A stretch of 64,000 nucleotides of DNA from an uncultured Prevotellaceae bacterium (lineage in GTDB: Bacteria > Bacteroidota > Bacteroidia > Bacteroidales > Muribaculaceae). The translations under genes were made by a program, and so were the position numbers. The DNA lies in NCBI GenBank assembly GCA_947165485.1, contig CAMVAP010000004.1, forward strand, positions 31,849 through 95,848, given 5' to 3'. The stretch's first letter is position 1; the number at the start of each line of letters is the position of its first letter. The notes under the pieces are model-generated. The model searched no databases. It was not told the DNA's origin and worked only from the letters and a program-made list of their open reading frames with translations. Of the stretch, positions 1-8,815 are shown one piece after another.

Positions 1-434
1 ATGGGGATTTCTGTTTCAGTAACATCCTGTACGACTTCAAGTCAAGAAGTATCAAGGTGATAGACCCCCGTGGCGTGGACAACGAGGGGGCTCAATCCCT
101 GTATGGCGATTTGCGCTATGATGTGGCAAAACTGGCACATTCGGTCTTGGGACTCTATGATTTCATCATCGGCGGCATGTATCATTATCATGATAATTCG
201 GTCAATGATGTGTCACTGGAGTTTGATATCACCGATGCCATCAAGTCAACTCAAGAATACTTCAAGACACTACAGTTTGCCGACTATAGTATTGACCAAC
301 TGAGTGTTTATCCAATCATGATTCACCTGTTCCTGTCGATGCTCCCATTACATTGTGACCACGAGGAAAGGCAAAAGGCCATGCTGGCCAATGCGTTGAG
401 ATTATATGTTGAGTTAAAGTCTAAAGAGAAATGA
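1..434 (+). CDS. Aminoglycoside/choline-phosphotransferase-fold protein, C-terminal part
   Basis: The gene is cut by the window start and has no start codon here; the frame is open from position 3. The first visible residues are GDFCFSNIL, preceded by a codon ending in AT that would be His, giving the HGDxxxxN catalytic loop of the APH/choline-kinase kinase-like fold. Shortly after comes VIDPRG, whose Asp matches the metal-binding Asp of that fold. About 144 residues remain, largely helical. A GTG at 57 could be called as a start, but it would cut off the catalytic loop. The stop overlaps the next gene as ATGA, so the two are probably coupled. Inference: it phosphorylates a small alcohol or sugar that the next gene nucleotidylates. 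The substrate is unknown. Confidence 0.7.
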   Translation, partial: GDFCFSNILYDFKSRSIKVIDPRGVDNEGAQSLYGDLRYDVAKLAHSVLGLYDFIIGGMYHYHDNSVNDVSLEFDITDAIKSTQEYFKTLQFADYSIDQLSVYPIMIHLFLSMLPLHCDHEERQKAMLANALRLYVELKSKEK

Positions 435-1168
435 CGATAATCATACCAATGGCAGGCCTCAGTTCTCGCTTCACAAGAGCGGGTTATGTGCTGCCCAAGT
501 ATATGTTGTATGTCAAGAACAAGAGTTTGTTCAATCTGGCAGTATCCAGTTTTGACAAGTATTTTGATTCTTGCAGGTTTGTGTTTGTGGCTAGAGATGT
601 GTTTGACACCAGGACATTCATCGAGAAAGAGTGTGAATTGATGGGTGTCAAGAACTTTGAGGTGGTGATATTGCCGGCGCCCACCAGTGGACAAGCCGAG
701 ACGGTGATGGAGGGAGTGCGACGTGCCGCAGTCCCTGGCGATGAGCCCATCTTGATCTTTAATATTGACACCTTCAGGCCCGGATTCACGTTCCCTGATG
801 ATATCAAGCAGTGGGATGGCTATTTGGAGGTTTTTGTTGGCAGTGGCAAGAATTGGTCCTATGCCAGAACCGAGGGCGAGGACTCGACTCTTGTTGTTGA
901 GACTGCCGAGAAACAAGAGATTTCCAAGTATTGCTCAACGGGACTGTACTATTTTGGCTCTGCTGGATTGTTTGAAAAGGCATATTCGCTCAATATAGAG
1001 CATCCATTAAACGGGAAAATGGAATTGTATGTGGCTCCATTGTATAACCACTTGATTGCCTTGTCCCACAAGATCCACATCCATGTCATCGGGCGTGACG
1101 AGGTCATCTTCTCGGGCGTTCCTGAAGAATATGAGCAAATATTGACCGAGACTATCAATCAAGGGTAA
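431..1168 (+). CDS. Nucleotidyltransferase of the sugar-phosphate type
   Basis: The 245-residue protein begins IIIPMAGLSSRF, the nucleotide-binding loop of the NTP_transferase family, followed by a conserved Lys in LPKYM near residue 23. FNIDTF near residue 114 gives a metal-binding Asp. The family joins a nucleoside triphosphate to a phosphorylated sugar or alcohol, releasing pyrophosphate. It overlaps the kinase-like gene by 4 nt, so a kinase plus nucleotidyltransferase activation pair is plausible, comparable in logic to LicA/LicC. The length is typical of short family members, with no left-handed helix domain. The base and substrate cannot be read from sequence. Confidence 0.75.
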   Translation: MTIIIPMAGLSSRFTRAGYVLPKYMLYVKNKSLFNLAVSSFDKYFDSCRFVFVARDVFDTRTFIEKECELMGVKNFEVVILPAPTSGQAETVMEGVRRAAVPGDEPILIFNIDTFRPGFTFPDDIKQWDGYLEVFVGSGKNWSYARTEGEDSTLVVETAEKQEISKYCSTGLYYFGSAGLFEKAYSLNIEHPLNGKMELYVAPLYNHLIALSHKIHIHVIGRDEVIFSGVPEEYEQILTETINQG

Positions 1169-1203
1169 TCAATTGTCATTCATTTTCTTATCACTAAGCC
1201 AAA

Positions 1204-2409
1204 ATGAGAATCGTTTTTGTAAACCTGCACGGTAACGAGTTTCTGGTAAAGACACTTAATAAGATCATTTTTAAGCAGTCGGTAGCCATTAAACATAAAT
1301 ATATATTGGAATATCTCCTCTCGCGTGACGATGTGGAGGTGTGTTCCTATATCAACAAGCGGGGATTATCTCTGTCTTATAGCACTCAAAACCGTTTTCT
1401 CCAGTCGTTCCGTTTCCTGGAACACAGGATCACTATGTGGAAAAACGGCATTCCACAAAGGAAAATAAAGGTCCTCAAAAGTGAGAAAGACATCCGGCAT
1501 GACGATATCGTCATTGTTTACCAGTTGTTTGGATCTCAGTTTGAGTTCACACATCGTCCTGATGCTTTTATAGCCTTGAGCCAACTGCATTTTTCGGTAG
1601 ATCATGCCTCAAGAGCCAAGGCATTAGATCCTGACTTGATGTACAATGAAAGCAATATGCAGAAGCGTTTTATCGCCTTTGATGAGCATTTTGGCTGGTT
1701 CAACAAGCCCTATCTGGTGATTCCGTTTGTGTTTGCCGACAGGTTTAAATCCATTAAACCATTTGCTCAACGTCTCAATAAGGCTGTTTCGGTTGGAACA
1801 ATCACCTATCCCCTTTACCTGCTCAAGTATTACGGTACACAGTGCTTGCAACCTGCGCGCAAGCAAATCTATGATAATGCCGAGGAGTTAAAGCCTTGGA
1901 TCGACTGCAACAACAGTGATTACCTTGCTGAGGATAAGCCATACAATACCAATGCATCGGCCAATCCTGTGCGCAAACTTTTCAACAGGCTCCATGACAA
2001 ATTCTTCCTTGGCCATCAAAAGAAGTACTATTCTTTTGATATGGTTCAGAAGTTTAACGATTACAAGATGTGTGTGGTCGGTGAAGATATTATTGGCCTT
2101 CCTGGCATCGGATTTGTCGAGGGCATGGCCTCTGGCTGTGCCTATGTGGGGCAAACCGTTGGTTACTATGAGGATTATGGTATGAAGGAAGGTGTGCATT
2201 ATATCGGATATGACGGCTCGCTTGATGATTTGAAGGCAAAAATCGGTTATTATCAGCAACCTGAACATCAAGCCGAACTTGAAGCGATAGCGACGGCGGG
2301 CTGCCAATTTGTTCGCTCTCATTTTAATGGCCCTGCCGCTGCCGAGTCTTTGCTCAATCATCTGCTTGATGCACAACGTCGCTGGCTTGCAGAACATCCA
2401 CAATCCTAG
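1204..2409 (+). CDS. Glycosyltransferase, probable GT-B fold
   Basis: The 401-residue soluble protein starts with a beta strand, MRIVFVNLHGNEF. Its C-terminal half carries GLPGIGFVEGMASG near residues 298-311, which resembles the donor-binding E-x-M-A-x-G segment of GT-B (family 1/4) glycosyltransferases. The N-terminal half has no motif I recognise. It follows the nucleotidyltransferase by 35 nt and precedes a GT2 gene by 7 nt, inside the polysaccharide operon. Inference: it transfers a sugar, or the product of the two preceding genes, onto the repeat unit. Family assignment is less certain than for the canonical GT4 genes downstream. Confidence 0.65.
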   Translation: MRIVFVNLHGNEFLVKTLNKIIFKQSVAIKHKYILEYLLSRDDVEVCSYINKRGLSLSYSTQNRFLQSFRFLEHRITMWKNGIPQRKIKVLKSEKDIRHDDIVIVYQLFGSQFEFTHRPDAFIALSQLHFSVDHASRAKALDPDLMYNESNMQKRFIAFDEHFGWFNKPYLVIPFVFADRFKSIKPFAQRLNKAVSVGTITYPLYLLKYYGTQCLQPARKQIYDNAEELKPWIDCNNSDYLAEDKPYNTNASANPVRKLFNRLHDKFFLGHQKKYYSFDMVQKFNDYKMCVVGEDIIGLPGIGFVEGMASGCAYVGQTVGYYEDYGMKEGVHYIGYDGSLDDLKAKIGYYQQPEHQAELEAIATAGCQFVRSHFNGPAAAESLLNHLLDAQRRWLAEHPQS

Positions 2410-2416
2410 AATTGAT

Positions 2417-3337
2417 ATGGTAACGATACTGGTACCTGTATATAATGCTGCACCCTATCTGCATGATTGTGTGAATTCTCTCACCAATCAGACCTACTCT
2501 GATCTGCAGATTGTGATGATCGATGATGGATCAACCGACGACTCGTTGGCTGTCATGCAGGAATTGGCCAATGCTGACTCCCGCATTGAAATTTACAATC
2601 AACCTAACTGTGGCGTGGCAACAACCCGTAATCGCCTGCTGGACAAGGCACGGGGCGAGTTTGTGCTCTTTGTGGATAGTGATGATTGGATAGAACTCAA
2701 TACGGTTGAGTTGCTACTCAATGAACAGCGCAAGGCCGATTACGATATTGTGTCGTATCAGATATCGGTTCCGTTGAGCTCTGATCGTGATTATGACCAG
2801 GAAGAAGCCGTGAAATTGTTCCTGGAACACAAGTCGTTCAGGGGTTCCCTCTGTGATAAACTGATTAAAAGAGAATTGTTTGAAGGACTTCAGATTGATC
2901 CCTCGGTTGGCTATGGCGAGGATGCACTCATGGTGTGGCAAGTCCTGCAACGGGTGAAAAAGATCAGGGTGCTTGGAACGGTGCTGTATCATTACCGTAT
3001 GAATCAGGCCAGTATCTCTAGGCAACGGTTCAACGGCAGGAAGTTTACGGCCTATACCACTTGGGGCACTATATCTCAAGATGCTGATGTGGACTGGCCC
3101 CAGTATTCTGATATTGCCCATGCGAGGTTTGCCTGTGAAATGACCCAGATATTGCGTTTTGCTGCTGCTAGCGGGTATAAGCGTAATATGAGCGTGAAGG
3201 TGCTTCAAGAGGAGGTGCGTAGGGACGGACACCTGATCAAGAAGACGGGAATTTCGTCCTTGAAGATGAGCTTGTATGCCTGGTTGGTCTCCCGCCACTA
3301 TTGGTTGGCTACAGTCTTGACCAAGTATTTGAAGTGA
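2417..3337 (+). CDS. GT2 family glycosyltransferase
   Basis: The 306-residue protein opens with TILVPVYNAAPYL, then IDDGSTDDS near residue 37 and VDSDDW near residue 87, the nucleotide-binding and DxD-type motifs of inverting GT-A glycosyltransferases. The reading frame extends back to 2309, but that part overlaps the preceding gene, so the ATG at 2417, just after the upstream stop, is the sensible start. No strong membrane segment is seen, so it is probably peripheral at the inner membrane, adding one sugar to the lipid-linked repeat unit. The 3' end lies 8 nt before the next start. Confidence 0.88.
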   Translation: MVTILVPVYNAAPYLHDCVNSLTNQTYSDLQIVMIDDGSTDDSLAVMQELANADSRIEIYNQPNCGVATTRNRLLDKARGEFVLFVDSDDWIELNTVELLLNEQRKADYDIVSYQISVPLSSDRDYDQEEAVKLFLEHKSFRGSLCDKLIKRELFEGLQIDPSVGYGEDALMVWQVLQRVKKIRVLGTVLYHYRMNQASISRQRFNGRKFTAYTTWGTISQDADVDWPQYSDIAHARFACEMTQILRFAAASGYKRNMSVKVLQEEVRRDGHLIKKTGISSLKMSLYAWLVSRHYWLATVLTKYLK

Positions 3338-3345
3338 GATTGAAT

Positions 3346-4353
3346 ATGAGCCCTGCTACCAAGCAACGCATCTTGGGCTATGATGCGCTCAAGGCTATAG
3401 CTGCATTTCTTGTAGTCCTATACCATGTAGGTATGGTGGACTTTGGCTATCAAGAGGGTGTTTACTATTATCCGACGCTGGTGCAAGAACTTTGGTTGTT
3501 TTGCGCATGTGGAGTGCCCCTGTTTTTCATGGTAAATGGAGCACTTACGGTACGTCGCAATTATGACCTCAAGAAAACGTTGAACAAATCCGCCCGATTA
3601 GTGCTTATTGGTGCGTTTTGGGGACTAGTTGTGATGTGTTTATATGCCTTGAGAGATCACAATTTATCTTCTTTTGCTCCCCAGCGGATAGGATTTTACT
3701 GGTTCCTGTTCTCTTTAGCATTAATCTATGTGGTCAACTATGTGATGGGCCGATTGCCACATTGGTGCCGATGGGCAGCGGTGCTGGGTTTACTGATATT
3801 CCCATTTGCCAGCAATCTTGCATGGGATATTGTGATTTTGTTAGAACCAAGCACAACGCTCCCTTGCTGGCGGCATGGGGCGTTCACGCTCTATGGGTTG
3901 GTTTACTTATATTTAGGAGATTATTTAGGGCGGAATGCTGTGTATAGCAAATGGCTGCCAGTGGTTTGTGCCATAGCAGGTCTATTGCTGTTGTCGATGG
4001 AAGCCATAGCGGTTGTTAATCACACCCATGTTCAATTTGAGGGCGGAAATTATTGTTTCCCCACCTATGGTGCTTTGCTGCTATCCATGGCTATCTTTAT
4101 GATAGTAAAAGGATGGAAAACCAAGAACCGTCTAATGACTACATTAATAACCTTCCTGGGCAATAATGCGCTGGGAATCTATATATTTCACTTAATTTTG
4201 ATGATTGTCGCTGGAGCTTGCTTCCCTTGTCTATATGATATGGAAGCCCATCCTGTAGTAGCTATCTTGATGGCGATCGTTTACACCTTGGCATCTGCCG
4301 CTTTGTCAGAATTGATACGTCGATCACGCGTGAACTTCCTGCTGAAGTTATAA
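3346..4353 (+). CDS. Acyltransferase family 3 membrane protein
   Basis: The polytopic protein (335 residues, about ten hydrophobic segments) starts with GYDALKAIAAFLVVLYHVG. This is the first helix of the acyltransferase-3 family, with the conserved His. Such proteins O-acylate extracellular or membrane-linked glycans from cytoplasmic acyl-CoA. ATG at 3346 is preferred over a TTG at 3301, which would overlap the preceding GT2. It is the first of four acyltransferase-3 genes in this locus, suggesting a heavily acylated polysaccharide. The acyl group and acceptor are unknown. Confidence 0.82.
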   Translation: MSPATKQRILGYDALKAIAAFLVVLYHVGMVDFGYQEGVYYYPTLVQELWLFCACGVPLFFMVNGALTVRRNYDLKKTLNKSARLVLIGAFWGLVVMCLYALRDHNLSSFAPQRIGFYWFLFSLALIYVVNYVMGRLPHWCRWAAVLGLLIFPFASNLAWDIVILLEPSTTLPCWRHGAFTLYGLVYLYLGDYLGRNAVYSKWLPVVCAIAGLLLLSMEAIAVVNHTHVQFEGGNYCFPTYGALLLSMAIFMIVKGWKTKNRLMTTLITFLGNNALGIYIFHLILMIVAGACFPCLYDMEAHPVVAILMAIVYTLASAALSELIRRSRVNFLLKL

Positions 4354-4417
4354 GCAATTGGAGACTAGCTGCGAACAGGACAATCATTGATTATCAGACA
4401 TTTATTTTAGATAGGAT

Positions 4418-5590
4418 ATGGAACCAATTGAAGCCGTCGCCTCTTATTACTATTCTACAGTTTATTATATTGTATTCATTTTCATTTCCTGGGGAACCTG
4501 TTTGTATTATATCGGTTCAGCCCAGCAAAAGATTCTTCATGCCGAGAGTTCCCCAATTCAGGGAGCCGCAGTATTAATGACCATCATTATCACCTATTAC
4601 CTGGGCTTGCGACCGGTAGCCACCGACTTTGGCGACATGTACACTTATTTTAACGCATATCGATTGCATAGTGATGAGTACATGCCTATTAATTATAAGA
4701 CAGAATGGCTATGGGAGAATTTTTCTGTTTTTTGTCAAAGAATGCGGATGAATCCATTCGAGTATTTTCTGGCAGTCGAGATAGTATATATCGGGGGAAT
4801 GTTCTGGTGTGCATGGCTGTTGATGAAAAAGAATCTTTGGATATGTATGATTTTTGTATTCTTGGCTCTACAATTCTTTTCATTTGGCACCAATGGCATC
4901 CGCAATGGTATGGCTTGTAGTGTGGAGATTGTTGCTCTGTGCTTAGTTCTAGAGCCGGGAGCCAAAAGGATTATGGGTTTTATTCTGATGTTTCTGGCTA
5001 TGGGTATTCATCGATCAACGATGTTGCCGTCTGCATCTGCAATAGCTACATTATACGTAATTAAAGATACAAAAAACGCTCTTCGTTTCTGGCTGGCTTC
5101 AATTGCTATTTCTCTTGTTGCCGGGTCTGCTGTAACCAGTTTCTTTGCTTCAATGGGTTTTGATGATCGTATGTCAAGTTATTCTGTTGATGCATCTGAG
5201 TCAGGAGGATTCAACCGTACTGGTTTTAGGTGGGACTTCTTGCTATACAGCGCTTTCCCTGTGGCAATGATTTGGTATGTAACCCGTTTTAGGCGATTTA
5301 CCGATATGGCATATACGCTTTTTGCCAATGTTTATCTCTTGTGCAATGCTTTCTGGATTATGGTAATCCGCTCTTCATTCTCCAACCGTTTTGCCTATCT
5401 GTCATGGTTTATCTATCCGATTGTCATGGCTATGCCATTGTTACGCATGAATCTATGGAAAGATCAAGACCGTAGGACTGCGATTATCTTGTTCTTCTAT
5501 TGTGGCTTTACTTTCTTCATGTTCTTCATCTACTATTTTGGATCAACAGGCTTCAAGGGCTTTGACCAGTACTGGTGGAGGAGAGGTTAA
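4418..5590 (+). CDS. EpsG-like polysaccharide polymerase (Wzy role)
   Basis: The 390-residue protein has about ten hydrophobic segments, one periplasmic-looking stretch with GLRPVATDFGDMYTYF near residues 65-80, and a short basic end. This layout matches the EpsG family, which does the Wzy job of joining lipid-linked repeat units at the periplasmic face. A single such gene among many glycosyltransferases fits a Wzx/Wzy-type capsule or O-antigen pathway. No flippase gene is in the window, so it is probably upstream. Assignment rests on topology and the TDF..MY segment. Confidence 0.68.
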   Translation: MEPIEAVASYYYSTVYYIVFIFISWGTCLYYIGSAQQKILHAESSPIQGAAVLMTIIITYYLGLRPVATDFGDMYTYFNAYRLHSDEYMPINYKTEWLWENFSVFCQRMRMNPFEYFLAVEIVYIGGMFWCAWLLMKKNLWICMIFVFLALQFFSFGTNGIRNGMACSVEIVALCLVLEPGAKRIMGFILMFLAMGIHRSTMLPSASAIATLYVIKDTKNALRFWLASIAISLVAGSAVTSFFASMGFDDRMSSYSVDASESGGFNRTGFRWDFLLYSAFPVAMIWYVTRFRRFTDMAYTLFANVYLLCNAFWIMVIRSSFSNRFAYLSWFIYPIVMAMPLLRMNLWKDQDRRTAIILFFYCGFTFFMFFIYYFGSTGFKGFDQYWWRRG

Positions 5591-5616
5591 ACACAGTTAT
5601 AAAATAAGATTTAACA

Positions 5617-6693
5617 TTGGTCGAAGTCTCACGTAAATATGTTGTTTTTGATAAAAGTATGACTAGCATCGTCAAGGGCGTTGCTATTATATTCATGCTG
5701 ATTCTACACTGTTATGAGACTGCTGACTATGATATCGCTTTGAATCTTGAAAATTCTCTCTTTTCAGGCTGTTATTCAGTTTTCAAGATCTGTATAGGAA
5801 TATTTGCCTTTATGGTTGGATATGGCTATGCTTTCTCTCGTGACAAAGATTGGAAATACAGTGTAAGGCATATCAAGAAATTACTCATTCCTTTTTGGAC
5901 TATTTTGTTTGTATTTACATGGCCCATCTGCTTTGACGAGGTAGCACATGATGAGATAAAGACTCTGATATATAACCTGTTTGGCATTAGTTCTTACTAT
6001 AATTATTTCAGCTGGTTCGTCTATTTCTATATATTCGCAATGATAGTGATGCCCTTTGTGAGTCGATTCATAGCCCGCTGCCCAGTTAGAAATGCTTTGC
6101 TGACGATTTCATTAGCTTATATCTTGTCGGTTGGTGTGCATGAGTGTCCTGCAATGTTGAATCATATGGGTGTTCATGTGTCAAATATTATTGAGAATCA
6201 GCCACTTTTAGCATTGTTTAATAGCTTGATGATGACCCCTGTCATGGTGTTGGGCTATCTGTTTGCCAGTCAGCATTACTTCGAGAAAATCGACACGCAA
6301 CGTCTTTCTGCCTTCTGGACAATAGTCCTTTGTTCCTTAGCGATAGTCGTTGCTCTCTCTCTGCGATATTATAGGAGTGCTGTAATGGCATTTCAGCTGG
6401 ATTTCTTCTATGCCCCTATCGTAATAGGGTCAATAGCCGTTTTTTTCAATAAGTTTCAATGTCAGCCGCTCAGAAGGGTTTTGAAGAAAATGGGTGAAGT
6501 GAGCGTGTACATGTGGTTCTTTCATGCCCTGTTTTTTACCCAAGTTGTGAGATGGTTCTATCAGCCAGCAATCACGATTTTCAGTGACATCAATCTGGTC
6601 GCTTTATGGACGATCATACTAACGTTCACTGCCTCCTGGATCATTAAGACCGTTGTCGATCATTTGTCGATGAAGTTGAAAGTGACGAAATAA
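5617..6693 (+). CDS. Acyltransferase family 3 membrane protein
   Basis: This polytopic protein is 358 residues if begun at TTG 5617; ATG at 5659, giving MTSIVKGVAIIF, is the main alternative and fits the first membrane helix directly. ILHCYE in the first helix holds the conserved His of the family. The remainder has nine or ten hydrophobic segments. It is divergent from the other acyltransferase-3 proteins here and is preceded by the EpsG-like gene with a 26-nt gap. Predicted role: O-acylation of the polysaccharide or its lipid-linked intermediate. Start choice is uncertain. Confidence 0.72.
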   Translation: MVEVSRKYVVFDKSMTSIVKGVAIIFMLILHCYETADYDIALNLENSLFSGCYSVFKICIGIFAFMVGYGYAFSRDKDWKYSVRHIKKLLIPFWTILFVFTWPICFDEVAHDEIKTLIYNLFGISSYYNYFSWFVYFYIFAMIVMPFVSRFIARCPVRNALLTISLAYILSVGVHECPAMLNHMGVHVSNIIENQPLLALFNSLMMTPVMVLGYLFASQHYFEKIDTQRLSAFWTIVLCSLAIVVALSLRYYRSAVMAFQLDFFYAPIVIGSIAVFFNKFQCQPLRRVLKKMGEVSVYMWFFHALFFTQVVRWFYQPAITIFSDINLVALWTIILTFTASWIIKTVVDHLSMKLKVTK

Positions 6694-6707
6694 CTGCTCA
6701 CACTTCT

Positions 6708-7706
6708 ATGAACAAGAGTTCAAACAAAGGTAGAATAGGGTGGATTGACCTGGCCAAGGGTATCTGCATTTTCCTTGTGGTTTTTCATCATACAACGGTC
6801 GCATTGGATCTGGATTATCCATTCAGCACCCAATTGACTTCCTTCAGAATGCCTTTGTATTTTATCCTTTCCGGGCTTTTTTTCAAGCAGTATGAGGGAT
6901 TCATTGGCTTCTTGAAGAGAAAGACCAATAAATTGTTGATACCGTTCTTGTTTTTCTTGTTGATGACATCGGTGATTCCATGCGGGTTCATTCAGCATGA
7001 CCTCTCATTGAAGTATTTCTTTACCGACATGAATGGGCCACTTTACAATTACACGATATGGTTTCTTCTCTGCCTGTTTGAGATCAACCTTCTATTTTAC
7101 TTTATCCAGTGGTTGGCAGGGCTAGTTGGATCAAAATATACGCTTCTATTACTGGCGTTGGCATGTGTATCCCTTGGCGTTTGTGGGCTCTTTTTAGGCT
7201 TAACTGGGCATACTATTCCGTTGTATGTGGGTACCACATTAACCGCACTGCCGTTTTTTGCTTTTGGCTGGTGGTTGCGGCGTCACACTCGTTTCTTGTC
7301 ATCTCCAGTTAACTTGCGGCATGATGTCCCATTAATGCTGATTTGCGGAATTATAGTTTTTTTCTGTGCGACACCAGTAATCTTCAGCTTCAATTTTATT
7401 CCTCGTGAGGGCGTGGCATTTGTCCACCTGTGTGGCATTGCGGGGACAATGATGGTGCTGATTCTTGCTAAAATCTTGAAACGGATTCCCCTGGTTACAT
7501 TTTGGGGCCGTTATTCAATCATGATATTGTGTACCCATGAAGTGGTGATACTTGTCTTATCTAAAATCATGAGTAGGTTCCTGCATGGGGTTCCGTTGTT
7601 GATAGCGGTTTTGACGGTGACGTTGTTGATTTGCCACTTGTTGATATTGTTCATGAGAAAATATATGCCTCATGTAACAGCCCAAAAGGATTTGATCCCC
7701 GTCTGA
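6708..7706 (+). CDS. Acyltransferase family 3 membrane protein
   Basis: The 332-residue polytopic protein opens with RIGWIDLAKGICIFLVVFHH, the canonical acyltransferase-3 start with the catalytic-type His pair. FRMPLYFILSGLFFK follows near residue 46. It is clearly paralogous to the product of 28709-29731, sharing the FR(M/L)P-Y-ISG-FFK(Q/R)Y block and the K-N-L-(I/V)PF block. It is likely an O-acetyltransferase for a sugar of the repeat unit. Spacing is 14 nt to each neighbour, within the same operon. Confidence 0.84.
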   Translation: MNKSSNKGRIGWIDLAKGICIFLVVFHHTTVALDLDYPFSTQLTSFRMPLYFILSGLFFKQYEGFIGFLKRKTNKLLIPFLFFLLMTSVIPCGFIQHDLSLKYFFTDMNGPLYNYTIWFLLCLFEINLLFYFIQWLAGLVGSKYTLLLLALACVSLGVCGLFLGLTGHTIPLYVGTTLTALPFFAFGWWLRRHTRFLSSPVNLRHDVPLMLICGIIVFFCATPVIFSFNFIPREGVAFVHLCGIAGTMMVLILAKILKRIPLVTFWGRYSIMILCTHEVVILVLSKIMSRFLHGVPLLIAVLTVTLLICHLLILFMRKYMPHVTAQKDLIPV

Positions 7707-7719
7707 TTATTAAATCATC

Positions 7720-8808
7720 ATGAAGATACTTCATGTGATAACATCGTTATATACCGGTGGTGCCGAGCGCCTGATGGTTGATCTCTTGCCGCTGTTGAAG
7801 GACAAGGGTCGCAATCAGGTTGACCTCTTGCTTTTCAATGGGGTTGAGACTCAGTTCAAGAAAAAGATAGAGCAGAACGGAATCACTGTATTCTCGTTAT
7901 CGTCCACCAATGATGTTTATCATCCGAGGAACATCATCAAGATGAGACCTTTCTTGGGACAATATGATATCATCCACACCCACAACACAGCTTGCCAGTT
8001 GTTTGTGCCTATCGCATTGAGATTTGTCAACGCCAATCCATTGCTGGTTACAACCGAACACAATGCAAACAACAGGAGGCGTTCGAGCATGTGGATGAAA
8101 CCTGTTGACCGTTGGATGTACAATCAATATGACGCTATTGTTTGCATCGCCGATCAGACTCGTTCCAATCTTGAAGATTATATCGGCAAGTGGGATAAGA
8201 TCCGCACGATCTACAATGGCGTTGACATTAGCCGTTTTATCCGACCGGTCAAGGATATTACGAGAACCAGCCAATTTGTGATCACGATGGTCTCGGCTTA
8301 CCGCGTCCAGAAGGATCACGAGACACTGATGCGTGCCTTGAAGCGCTTGCCCGCTAACTACAGGTTACAACTAGTGGGCGGCGGAGAAAAGGTGGATAAG
8401 GAACGACTTGTTTCTTGTTGTCGTGACTTGGGCATCGAGGAGCGGGTGGCTTTCCTTGGAGTCAGGCCCGATGTTCCGGATATTCTGGAACAGAGTGACT
8501 TTGTTGTTCTATCATCTCATTGGGAGGGACTCTCGCTGTCCAGTATCGAAGGCATGGCTTCGGGACGACCGTTCATCGCGAGTGATGTGGACGGTTTGCG
8601 TGAGATCGTGGATAACGCAGGTGTCCTTTTTAAACATGGCGACGATCAAGAACTCGCTGAGGTCATCCTCAGATTGAGTAATCATCCAGAGGAATACAAA
8701 TCGGTCGCAATGCGTTGTCAAGAGAAAGCGCGACAATATGACATCACATTCATGGCTCAGAGCTATCTGGATTTATATAAGCAATTGACTTCATCAAATC
8801 AATCATAA
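7720..8808 (+). CDS. GT4 family glycosyltransferase, copy A
   Basis: The 362-residue GT-B enzyme begins KILHVITSLYTGGAERLM, the acceptor-side glycine loop. It has HTHNTACQ near residue 88, and ends with SSHWEGLSLSSIEGMASG near residue 265, the donor-binding E-x(7)-E segment of GT4 retaining transferases. Its sequence is closely paralogous to the protein of 10731-11819, including the identical run SDVDGLRE. It sits immediately upstream of a GT2 gene, and the same GT4-GT2 order recurs downstream, indicating cassette duplication. It probably acts at the cytoplasmic membrane on the lipid-linked repeat unit. Confidence 0.9.
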   Translation: MKILHVITSLYTGGAERLMVDLLPLLKDKGRNQVDLLLFNGVETQFKKKIEQNGITVFSLSSTNDVYHPRNIIKMRPFLGQYDIIHTHNTACQLFVPIALRFVNANPLLVTTEHNANNRRRSSMWMKPVDRWMYNQYDAIVCIADQTRSNLEDYIGKWDKIRTIYNGVDISRFIRPVKDITRTSQFVITMVSAYRVQKDHETLMRALKRLPANYRLQLVGGGEKVDKERLVSCCRDLGIEERVAFLGVRPDVPDILEQSDFVVLSSHWEGLSLSSIEGMASGRPFIASDVDGLREIVDNAGVLFKHGDDQELAEVILRLSNHPEEYKSVAMRCQEKARQYDITFMAQSYLDLYKQLTSSNQS

Positions 8809-8815
8809 TAGATAA

